Assembly: GCA_000434055.1 (NCBI GenBank)
Contig: HF999629.1
Coordinates: 1 to 14,582, forward strand
Origin: Ruminococcus sp. CAG:488
Lineage (GTDB): Bacteria > Bacillota > Clostridia > Oscillospirales > Acutalibacteraceae
DNA: 14,582 nt
Direction: 5' to 3'
Shown one piece after another: positions 1 through 6,278 of the stretch; position 1 is the stretch's first letter, and every line of letters begins with the position of its first letter. A program made the position numbers and the translations under genes. A model generated the notes under the pieces. The model saw nothing but the letters and a program-made list of their open reading frames with translations, was not told the origin of the DNA and did no database searches.

Positions 1-1134
1 CGGATTTTTCCGTATTCCGTTGCCCGAGCAGACGATTTTTTTGCAGTCCTTGCCGATGAGCTTATACATATCGTGAAGCTCCCGAGACATTCCGATAATC
101 GTCGAAAGCAAGATATCCTCGGGTGTAAAATTATTCTCGTCAATGCCCGAGTATGAGCCTTTGAGTGTCGGATCAAGCCTTGTTCCGCAAAATCTTGTGT
201 CGGCAATGATTGAAGTTGCGCTCTTTTTTCCGAGAGCCTTATCAATCCTTTTGTATATATTTTCGCATTCTTCGCCCGTTGCAAGCTCCGCACATTTTGC
301 AATGAAGTTCGCCGCAGTCGCAAAGGCTCTGCCGCCGCAGAGAGCACAACCGGCATAGAGATACTTGCCATCGGTAAACGGACGTGCTTCTATACCGTTT
401 GGCGCATCTGCGCTGTCGCCGATAACCGAAATCTGCGAACCTGTGCCGAAGTTGAGCAATGCACTTTCATTGTCGCTGACCGAGCCGATAAAGCTCGCTT
501 GATTGTCACCGAGAGCGACAGTGACGGGGATTCCGGCATATTCGCCGACTGTTTCAATCTTGTCCGTTACTTTCGGCAGACAGCTCAAATCAGTCTTGAA
601 TTTTTTTCCTTTAATGTCGAACAGACCGAGCGAAGCGGCATTTGTAACGTGCATGATCGGCTCGGATTTTTTGCAAAGAGTTATTGCAATGTAATCGCCG
701 ATTGTCATTATGTATTTTGTCTTTTCGGGCACAAGTCCGTTCTCACGGTTATAGAAGTCGGAGACCAAACCGTAGCCTGCAAATGAGCCGAGACGCTCGG
801 CATAGCTTTTGCCGTCCTTGTATTCAAGGTTGCCCCTGGTGTCCTGCCAGGTGTAAAGCGGAGAAATCGCATTGCCACTCTCGTCGGCGTAGAGAATACC
901 GTGCATCTGATTGGAAATGCCGATTGCTTTTGTTTCGGAATTGCAGAGCTTCTTGACAATATTTTCAACGATTTCCGTTATCCGTTCGGGCGATTGAATT
1001 CGCTCATATTCCTTGTCGGCCTTTATGAACGAATCGTTGTTCATATTTACGGAATCGAGAATTTCGCCGTTTTCACAGTCAACGATAATTCCGCATATTC
1101 CCGTTGTTCCTATATCAATTCCGAGTGAGTTCAT
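1..1134 (-). CDS. FGGY-family carbohydrate kinase, sedoheptulokinase-like (partial, C-terminus off the left edge)
   Basis: The first 378 codons of an ATP-dependent sugar kinase read leftwards from an ATG at 1134 to base 1; FGGY kinases are usually near 500 residues, so about a quarter is missing. The N-terminal phosphate loop SLGIDIGTTG (residues 3-12) and a second ATPase motif LNFGTGSQIS (about 229-238) are typical. SNQMHGILY (about 75-83) and TWQDTR resemble the sugar-binding segments of sedoheptulokinase and xylulokinase. A ribosome binding site, AAAGGAG, lies 7 bases before the start. It follows the glycyl radical enzyme gene by 85 bases on the same strand with no promoter or U-tract terminator visible between them, so it is probably the third gene of that operon. 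The family is clear; the exact sugar is not, and sedoheptulose is only a similarity-based guess. Confidence 0.85.
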   Translation of the reverse strand, partial: MNSLGIDIGTTGICGIIVDCENGEILDSVNMNNDSFIKADKEYERIQSPERITEIVENIVKKLCNSETKAIGISNQMHGILYADESGNAISPLYTWQDTRGNLEYKDGKSYAERLGSFAGYGLVSDFYNRENGLVPEKTKYIMTIGDYIAITLCKKSEPIMHVTNAASLGLFDIKGKKFKTDLSCLPKVTDKIETVGEYAGIPVTVALGDNQASFIGSVSDNESALLNFGTGSQISVIGDSADAPNGIEARPFTDGKYLYAGCALCGGRAFATAANFIAKCAELATGEECENIYKRIDKALGKKSATSIIADTRFCGTRLDPTLKGSYSGIDENNFTPEDILLSTIIGMSRELHDMYKLIGKDCKKIVCSGNGIRKNP

Positions 1135-1170
1135 TTGGGTGCTCCTTTGTACGGCTTTCTTTTGATCAGC

Positions 1171-1191
1171 CTCCCCTTGAAGCAAGGGGAG
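1171..1191. repeat. GC-rich hairpin, REP-like palindrome between GRE and kinase genes
   Basis: CTCCCCTTG (1171-1179), the triloop AAG and CAAGGGGAG (1183-1191) form a perfect 9-base-pair stem. Neither strand has a T-tract directly after it, so it is not a classical terminator. It sits in the 85-base gap of the operon. Palindromes with CTCCCCTT/AAGGGGAG arms are, from memory, abundant intergenic elements in Ruminococcaceae-type genomes, so a dispersed repeat is likely, possibly also stabilising the upstream message. Confidence 0.6.
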
Positions 1192-1219
1192 CTTAATTAT
1201 GTCTCAAAAGACTCTTCTC

Positions 1220-3547
1220 TCACTCCAAATTCGCCGATTTGGGATCGAGACGGCGAATGATATCCTGCTGGATAGCAGGGGAGAGGTCGAGGAAGTTTAC
1301 GAATGTTCCGTGAATTCTCATAATATACACTCCGCTCGGTGCGTATTTCTCGGGTTCGGCAAGAACCTTCCTGAGAATTTCGGCTGTTGTGACGTTAACA
1401 TAGAGGTAGAACGGAGAAATGCCCTCTTTAAGCGGATTGAAAAACAGCGGATTTACGATTTTATCCCTGAATTCAACTCCCTTGTCCTCATATGTTTCCG
1501 CCTTGAAATATTTCGGGTCAACGCCGAGGTGGGAGGCGTAGCCGCCGTTGAACTTGTCAAACGGCATCTTCATATTTGAAAGCACACGGAAGCCCAGTCC
1601 GTTTTCGGCACTGCCGTAGAGCGGATCAACGCCGTAGTTGAGCATATCACGGCTCTTTCTGCCGTCGGGTGTTGCACCGACCCAGTAGCCGTAGAGAAGA
1701 TGTGTTGACGGGGTGCTGAAATCGGGTCTGAACGGATTGCCGAGATAGTTTTTTTCGTTCGCAACCACATCGGCAACCTTTGATGCGATCTCGCCTGCCT
1801 CGTTGTCAACCTTTTCAATGTTGTTTCCGAATTTATCTGCTCCGAGCAGGAAGTCACGCAAATCCTCGTAGCCCACAAAATCTGCCTTGAGCGCAGGAAT
1901 GAGCTTATTTGCGTCCTGCGGTCTCTCTTTAAGAAGCTTGTCGATTGCTGCGAAGCAGTCGGCAACGACGGTTGTGCCATGGATGAGACAGCCGCTTCCG
2001 TTATACTTTGTGCCCTGTCTGTGAATGTCTCGTGCGTCGATTCCGTTGCGTTGACCGCCCATAAAGCAGGAGAGAAACGGAACACGCTGAGTTGAAATAG
2101 CCTCCGATGCGCCGTTGGCGGATTTAGCCATTTCGTGCGCAAAGAATTTTACGTTTTTATAGAATTCCTCACGGATATTTTCAAGCGGTGCTTTTTCTGC
2201 ATCGCAAAGCTTTTCCCCCGTGATGAGTGAATAGCCGCCCGTAAGGGTCATTTCAAGAATCTTCGGCAGGTTGAACCAGCTGTTGGTCGTGTTGGCGTTG
2301 TCCTCGCCCATAATCAGCGGTTCCTGACAGCCTGCGATTGCGATATCCGGGAGATCGTCCTTGTCAATGCCGTGTGAGCCAAGCGTTTCAAAGAGTGCGT
2401 CGTCGTTGAACATCGACGGAGTGAGAACGCCGGGGGAAAAGAAAAATCTGCCAAGCTCACGGTAAAGCTTTTCGGGAGTGTTCTTGTGCAGCTTAACCGA
2501 GAGTATCGGCTGCGGCAGGTTCATATCGTAGTAAGCGTCAAGCAGCGCATATGTAGTCGGGTTTGTCAGATCCTCGCCGCAGACGCTGCGTCCGCTGACG
2601 ATGATGTTCTGTGAGATTGCCCAGCTTCTGTCCGCAACATTGAAGAAAACAAGGAAATGCTTGAATAAGGCCGCAGTTTCGTCACGGTCGAGTCCGTTTC
2701 TGTACGGCTCAAAAATTCTGTCGGCATTTCCGACGGAGAATGCGAACGGGTTCGGAGCCTGCTCAAGGCACATCATCTGCCATAATATGATGAACGACTG
2801 AATTGCTTCGTAGAGGTTCTCCGCTCCGTTGAAGGGGACTTTTTTGAGCGTATCTGCCATGAGAATAAACTGCGATTTCTGCGGCTCCGGCAGAGCTTCT
2901 GCCTTTTCTCTTGCGAGCTTTTCGTATCTTGCGGCAAGGTCGCACGCCGCCTCAAGGGCGATAACAAATGCCTTGTAGCCGTTGCCCTCCTTGTTCTTCA
3001 TCTCATTGATGAGAGCTTTAAGCCCGTGCTTCAAAGCAAAACGGAAGTCGGGAATAAGATGTCCCGTAACCTGTTCAAAGAAATATATAACTTCCTTCGT
3101 GTAGCTTTCGCTTTCGGTATATACCTTTTTGAGCTTCTTTGCATATTCTGTCTTGAGAAATTCGTCCTTGGCTTTCTTAATTCTCTCCTCGGTAAATTCC
3201 TCATTCGGCACGATATCGCCGAAAACAGCGGCAGGGTCGCAGTAGCCTGCAAACTCCTCAACCCTGAACGACGGATTGATAAGCGCATAGCTTCGTGCAA
3301 AGGAATCGTCCTGAGTGCCTGCAAAGATCTGATTTTCGTCAAGGTCAATTGGGATATCCTTTACGATTTCCTTAATTATGAGAGCCTTTTTAACCTCCTC
3401 ATCGTATTCGGCAAGCGAATCATAAATCCGGAGCTCCTTTTCCTTGGCGATGAACCAGCCGTCAAGTCTGTCCTTGGCTCTCTCGTGTTTGAAGAGCACC
3501 TTTGCCTTTTCGGTCACTTTTTCAGGCGTATAGATGTCATATATCAT
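1220..3547 (-). CDS. Glycyl radical enzyme of the dehydratase/lyase class, substrate unknown
   Basis: A 775-residue cytoplasmic enzyme of the PFL/CutC/glycerol-dehydratase superfamily, using a glycyl radical for anaerobic C-O, C-C or C-N cleavage. The thiyl-radical loop is GCQEP (406-410), with Cys407 and the catalytic-base candidate Glu409; dehydratase-type GREs normally read GCVEP and lack the double Cys of true PFL. The radical loop near the C-terminus is MRIHGTF (743-749) with Gly747, 28 residues from the end, followed by NFLDLSPAIQQDIIRRL. This departs from the usual R-[IVT]-[CSA]-G-Y pattern (His for S/C/A, Thr for Tyr). Other family landmarks are HLIPDF (163-168), LPQPILSVKLHKNTP (344-358) and ATPDGRKS (625-632). 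The start has GGAGG 7 bases upstream, and the activase gene lies 14 bases before it. Automatic annotation as formate acetyltransferase would be wrong. Substrate unknown; the linked FGGY kinase hints at a sugar or polyol. Confidence 0.9.
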   Translation of the reverse strand: MIYDIYTPEKVTEKAKVLFKHERAKDRLDGWFIAKEKELRIYDSLAEYDEEVKKALIIKEIVKDIPIDLDENQIFAGTQDDSFARSYALINPSFRVEEFAGYCDPAAVFGDIVPNEEFTEERIKKAKDEFLKTEYAKKLKKVYTESESYTKEVIYFFEQVTGHLIPDFRFALKHGLKALINEMKNKEGNGYKAFVIALEAACDLAARYEKLAREKAEALPEPQKSQFILMADTLKKVPFNGAENLYEAIQSFIILWQMMCLEQAPNPFAFSVGNADRIFEPYRNGLDRDETAALFKHFLVFFNVADRSWAISQNIIVSGRSVCGEDLTNPTTYALLDAYYDMNLPQPILSVKLHKNTPEKLYRELGRFFFSPGVLTPSMFNDDALFETLGSHGIDKDDLPDIAIAGCQEPLIMGEDNANTTNSWFNLPKILEMTLTGGYSLITGEKLCDAEKAPLENIREEFYKNVKFFAHEMAKSANGASEAISTQRVPFLSCFMGGQRNGIDARDIHRQGTKYNGSGCLIHGTTVVADCFAAIDKLLKERPQDANKLIPALKADFVGYEDLRDFLLGADKFGNNIEKVDNEAGEIASKVADVVANEKNYLGNPFRPDFSTPSTHLLYGYWVGATPDGRKSRDMLNYGVDPLYGSAENGLGFRVLSNMKMPFDKFNGGYASHLGVDPKYFKAETYEDKGVEFRDKIVNPLFFNPLKEGISPFYLYVNVTTAEILRKVLAEPEKYAPSGVYIMRIHGTFVNFLDLSPAIQQDIIRRLDPKSANLE

Positions 3548-3561
3548 ACCGCTACCTCCGT

Positions 3562-4266
3562 TCAGGTTTCTATAAAATGTATGCCGTCCTTTTCGAGGCG
3601 GTTTTTGAATATTTTTATTTGTTCATCGGTCACAAATCCGTCCGTAATTTGATACTCCTCTGTCCATTTGCATTTGCCGAATTCATGGTAGGGGAGGATT
3701 TCAACGACCGTGTTCGCCATATCCATTTTTTTGAACAGCTCGGCGAACGGCTCGGGATCTGTGTTGACGTGATTTATCAGCGGGATTCTGACGTGAAGCT
3801 GATTGCGCTTATGCGAAAGCTTTATGAGATTTTCAACCGTAATTTTGTTGCTGTGTTCAGCATACTTTTTATGTATATCGTCGTCGGGATGCTTTATGTC
3901 GACTATCATATAATCAACGTAGTCGGAAATTTCGCAAAGTCTCTGGCTTGAACCGTTGTTTTCGATAGCCGTATTTACCCCAAGCTCCCGTACCTTTTTT
4001 AACACATATATAAGGTCATCGGGCTGCAGAGTCGGTTCCCCTCCGGTGAAGGTGACCCCGCCGCCGTCAAAGAACATCATTCTGCTTCGCTCGATTTCTT
4101 TAACAACATCGTCGTTCGGAACATCCTCCGCCTTGTCGGAAAAAAGCGGCATACTCTCGGGATTGGAGCACCATTTGCATTTGAAATTGCACCCTTGCAG
4201 GTGATAGATGAGACGGTTTCCGGGACCGTCCTGTGAATAATTAAACCCTTTTTGTAAAATTCTCAT
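3562..4266 (-). CDS. Glycyl radical enzyme activating protein (radical SAM, PflA-like minimal form)
   Basis: A 234-residue radical SAM enzyme that would install the glycyl radical on the enzyme encoded just downstream, using S-adenosylmethionine and a [4Fe-4S] cluster. The cluster motif is C-x3-C-x2-C at Cys26, Cys30 and Cys33, in the context GCNFKCKWCSNPES. SAM-binding GGEP lies at 75-78. The N-terminal DGPGNR (13-18) matches the DGPGIR segment of the family. There is no second Cys-rich ferredoxin-like insertion between the cluster and the GGEP motif, so the size and build are those of PflA rather than the larger CutD/BssD/PflC type activases. GGAGG is placed 6 bases before the ATG, and the promoter at 4291-4319 gives a leader of under 20 bases. 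It is the first gene of the operon; 14 bases separate it from the GRE gene. Confidence 0.92.
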   Translation of the reverse strand: MRILQKGFNYSQDGPGNRLIYHLQGCNFKCKWCSNPESMPLFSDKAEDVPNDDVVKEIERSRMMFFDGGGVTFTGGEPTLQPDDLIYVLKKVRELGVNTAIENNGSSQRLCEISDYVDYMIVDIKHPDDDIHKKYAEHSNKITVENLIKLSHKRNQLHVRIPLINHVNTDPEPFAELFKKMDMANTVVEILPYHEFGKCKWTEEYQITDGFVTDEQIKIFKNRLEKDGIHFIET

Positions 4267-4290
4267 AATGAGCCTCCGTTTACTTCGCTT

Positions 4291-4319
4291 ATCGTATCAT
4301 ACTTTTATAATTTTTTCAA
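4291..4319 (-). promoter_or_regulatory. Sigma-A type promoter of the activase-GRE-kinase operon
   Basis: On the minus strand TTGAAA (4319-4314), a 17-base spacer and TACGAT (4296-4291), with TG one base before the -10 hexamer (extended -10). Start of transcription is expected near 4284, only a few bases before the Shine-Dalgarno GGAGG at 4277-4273. No clear palindromic operator overlaps it. Confidence 0.7.
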
Positions 4320-4418
4320 CATTCCTTTAGTTTTTCGGCAAAAATACAAAAAACCGGCATTTATAATTGGCTTAAAAACCCAAAAATGCAGTTTATTGTG
4401 ACTGTTATATTGACGTTA

Positions 4419-4447
4419 TTGACTTTTGAATAAAAAACAAATATAAT
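4419..4447 (+). promoter_or_regulatory. Sigma-A promoter of coaX-panT
   Basis: TTGACT (4419-4424), a 17-base spacer and a perfect TATAAT (4442-4447). Transcription should begin near 4453-4455, leaving only about 10 bases before the coaX start chosen here. The 198-base gap between this operon and the divergent GRE operon (4267-4464) otherwise holds the opposing promoter and AT-rich sequence without a convincing operator. Confidence 0.75.
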
Positions 4448-4464
4448 GCTAAATGGTGATTGAC

Positions 4465-5235
4465 ATGCTTTTGACGATAGATATCGGCAATACCAATATA
4501 ACTATGGGAATTTATGAAGGCGACGAATTGCTGTTTACTTCTCGCTTGGCAACGGACAGAAAGAGAACAAGCGACCAATATTCCGTTGAGCTTCTTAATA
4601 TTTTTAAACTGCATAATGCAAGTTGTTCCGGCTTTTCGGGTGCAATAATAAGCAGTGTTGTGCCCGAGGTCGTCAATGCCGTGGGCAGTGCTGTTGAGAC
4701 CGTTACAGGGGTTACTCCGAAGGTTTTGTCGTCTGATATAGGAACGGGGTTGAAAATCGTTACGGGTACAGAGGGATTCCTCGGTGCCGATTTGGCTGTA
4801 GCCTCCGTTGCGGCGATAGATAAGTATGAATTACCGTGCTTTATCGTTGATCTCGGAACTGCTACCAAGATTATTCTCCTTGATGAGGACGGAGTGTTTC
4901 TTGGCTGTACGATTTCGGCAGGTGTCGGGATTTCGCTCGAAGCTCTTGCGAAAAAGACCTCGCAGCTTCCGGCGGTCAGGCTGACTGCACCGCCGACATC
5001 AATCGGTACGAACACCGTGGACTGTATGCAGTCCGGTACGGTTTTCGGAACGGCAGCGATGCTTGACGGCCTTACGGCGCGAATGGAAAGGGATTTCGGA
5101 AGGAAAGTTAAAACAACGGTCGCTACCGGCGGCTTGGCGGAGGAAATTGTTAAAAATTGCGATCGCGAGATTATATTTGACCGTGATCTTATTCTTGAGG
5201 GTTTGAAAAATATTTATAAACGGAAGGTTTTTTAA
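4465..5235 (+). CDS. coaX: Type III pantothenate kinase
   Basis: 256-residue cytoplasmic kinase making 4'-phosphopantothenate, first step of coenzyme A synthesis. The N-terminal MLLTIDIGNTN carries the phosphate-binding Asp6 and Asn9. GADL (107-110) corresponds to the family's GADR segment with the catalytic Asp109. DLGTATK (129-135) is the second phosphate motif, TGG (221-223) the third, and IGTNTVDCMQSG (180-191) is typical CoaX. The ATG at 4465 is preferred over an in-frame ATG at 4453: family members begin directly with the LLxIDxGNT strand, and GGTGAT (4455-4460), complementary to the 16S tail, lies 4 bases before it. Two substitutions stand out, Leu for Arg in GADR and Lys for Thr in GTATT, but fold and motifs are clear. 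The stop is 2 bases before the transporter gene. Confidence 0.95.
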   Translation: MLLTIDIGNTNITMGIYEGDELLFTSRLATDRKRTSDQYSVELLNIFKLHNASCSGFSGAIISSVVPEVVNAVGSAVETVTGVTPKVLSSDIGTGLKIVTGTEGFLGADLAVASVAAIDKYELPCFIVDLGTATKIILLDEDGVFLGCTISAGVGISLEALAKKTSQLPAVRLTAPPTSIGTNTVDCMQSGTVFGTAAMLDGLTARMERDFGRKVKTTVATGGLAEEIVKNCDREIIFDRDLILEGLKNIYKRKVF

Positions 5236-5237
5236 AA

Positions 5238-5867
5238 ATGAAAGTAGCTTTAAGGGAAGAAAGAAAAGAGAAATTGATATTTGTGGCGGTTTTGACCGCG
5301 CTCATAATTGTAATGAGTCTTACGCCGCTCGGCTATCTTAAAATGCCGAGAGCGTCCATAACGTTTTTACCTGTTCTGGTCGTTATCGGTGCAGTTCAGT
5401 ACGGACCGCTTTGCGGACTTTATCTTGGCACGGTTTTCGGAATTTCGAGCTTTGTTCATTGCTTTGATCCGAACTATGCTTTCGGACAAACATTTCTGCA
5501 CATCAGTCCGATTCTGTTATTGCTTGTCTGCATTATTCCGAGAGCGCTGATGGGTCTTAACTGCGGACTTATACATAAGCTTTTCAGTCGAAACACCTCG
5601 CCGATATTTGCGAACATTATTTCGTCGTTAAGCGGCGGATTCCTCAACACTGTTTTCTTTGTTGCGGCATTGCTTATTGCATTTTACAACAGCGACTATA
5701 TACAGAACCTCGGCTCAAACCCTACTCAAATTGTCAGAACACTGATAACGTATAATGCATATATCGAGTGGGTTGTCTGCACAATAGTCGGAACGCTTGT
5801 GCCGTGCATTAAATCAAGAATAGCAAAGAAAAACAGTCCCGATATTGCCGAATCTGAGATTATCTGA
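5238..5867 (+). CDS. panT: ECF transporter substrate-specificity (S) component, probably pantothenate
   Basis: A 209-residue integral membrane protein with about six hydrophobic segments (roughly 13-32, 41-57, 58-74, 86-104, 124-149 and 175-191), the build of energy-coupling-factor S components that bind a vitamin and work with a shared EcfA-EcfA'-EcfT module encoded elsewhere. The segment LGYLKMPRASITFLPVLVVIG (31-51) resembles the first helices of the PanT/PF12822-type subgroup. The gene follows coaX by 2 bases with its purine-rich ribosome binding site (GGAAGG) inside the coaX end, so the two are co-transcribed. That pairing is the main argument for pantothenate as substrate; the sequence alone would only support S component. 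No A or T components are in the window. Confidence 0.82.
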   Translation: MKVALREERKEKLIFVAVLTALIIVMSLTPLGYLKMPRASITFLPVLVVIGAVQYGPLCGLYLGTVFGISSFVHCFDPNYAFGQTFLHISPILLLLVCIIPRALMGLNCGLIHKLFSRNTSPIFANIISSLSGGFLNTVFFVAALLIAFYNSDYIQNLGSNPTQIVRTLITYNAYIEWVVCTIVGTLVPCIKSRIAKKNSPDIAESEII

Positions 5868-5869
5868 CC

Positions 5870-5898
5870 TTGACTTTTTTTCAAATTGGTGTTATTAT
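5870..5898 (+). promoter_or_regulatory. Sigma-A promoter of the metG leader
   Basis: TTGACT (5870-5875), a 17-base spacer and TATTAT (5893-5898), beginning 2 bases after the panT stop codon. Transcription is expected near 5904-5905, right at the base of T-box stem I. No terminator hairpin lies between panT and this promoter. Confidence 0.75.
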
Positions 5899-5904
5899 TC
5901 TTGC

Positions 5905-6110
5905 AACGGCTGTGATAAAGAGGGCCGGAGCAAAGCTTTTCAGAGAGTCGGCGGCAGGTGAGAGCCGACAGTGAAGCTCCATGTGCCTATGGCTTTTGAG
6001 CCGAAGGCCTGAAATAACAGTAGGGTCTTCCGTATATCTGCGTTAAAGAATCGAGTGGTATTCCGATAAGGATTACAAATTGAGTGGTACCGCGGGTTTT
6101 CTCGTCTCAA
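5905..6110 (+). ncRNA. T-box riboswitch, methionine-responsive (tRNA-Met sensing leader)
   Basis: The leader senses uncharged tRNA and permits metG transcription when it is bound. Stem I closes with CGGCT (5907-5911) and AGCCG (5999-6003), followed by AAAG (5917-5920) pairing with CTTT (5993-5996). AGAGAG (5942-5947) and GGTGAGAGCC (5957-5966) are the conserved stem I bulge and distal loop. The specifier is most likely AUG at 5989-5991: it is followed by one purine, a CUUUU helix strand and GAGC, the same order as around GGC in the glyQS T-box. A second AUG at 5981-5983 is the alternative. Stem III is the imperfect hairpin 6058-6076. The T-box motif TGGTACCGCG is at 6085-6094, and TTGAG (6080-6084) can pair with CTCAA (6106-6110) as antiterminator. 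UGGU suits a tRNA with discriminator A, as tRNA-Met has. Confidence 0.92.
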
Positions 6111-6138
6111 AGTATTATGCTTTGAGACTTATTTTTTT
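6104..6138 (+). terminator. T-box regulated intrinsic terminator
   Basis: A perfect 9-base-pair stem of GTCTCAAAG (6104-6112) and CTTTGAGAC (6120-6128) with loop TATTATG, followed by seven T residues at 6132-6138. Its left arm contains the CTCAA that the antiterminator needs, so the two structures exclude each other. Confidence 0.9.
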
Positions 6139-6146
6139 GCTCTCGT

Positions 6147-6174
6147 TGGCTATTTTTCCGCCGGAAACGCCAAA
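6147..6174. repeat. 28-base direct repeat copy 1 with TTTCCGCCGGAAA palindrome
   Basis: Matches 6251-6278 at 26 of 28 positions. The core is an odd palindrome, TTTCCG-C-CGGAAA. It lies in the untranslated spacer between the T-box terminator and metG, so it would be in the 5' UTR of full-length metG mRNA. Confidence 0.7.
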
Positions 6175-6250
6175 AATGCTCGCCAATACAAAAGTATTGC
6201 CTGCGCTTTTTAACGTCCCCGACGAAAAAATATCTCAACGAGAAAAGCAG

Positions 6251-6278
6251 TGGCTATTTTTCCGTCGGAAACGCTAAA
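6251..6278. repeat. 28-base direct repeat copy 2 with TTTCCGTCGGAAA palindrome
   Basis: Second copy of the repeat at 6147-6174, differing at two positions, offset by 104 bases. The stretch between the copies holds only a short hairpin, CAATAC/GTATTG (6184-6199), and no credible gene. Confidence 0.7.

Noticed and set aside
1199..1579. Open frames on the plus strand opposite the GRE gene, here and at 3026-3652 and 3502-3951
   Set aside because: They are antisense shadows of well-supported conserved coding sequence with no recognisable motifs or start signals.
1220..3547. Annotation of the GRE as pyruvate formate-lyase
   Set aside because: The active-site loop has one Cys followed by Glu at plus two instead of the adjacent double Cys of PFL.
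4267..4464. Rex or FNR operator in the GRE/coaX intergenic region (for example around TTGTGACTG at 4396)
   Set aside because: The sequence lacks the required inverted second half-site, so an oxygen or redox operator cannot be supported.
5905..6138. SAM riboswitch ahead of metG
   Set aside because: The T-box motif TGGTACCGCG, AGAGAG bulge and paired antiterminator identify a T-box leader instead.
6080..6277. 65-codon open frame starting MSGTAGF between panT and metG
   Set aside because: It begins inside the T-box sequence and runs through the terminator hairpin; no ribosome binding site or coding character.
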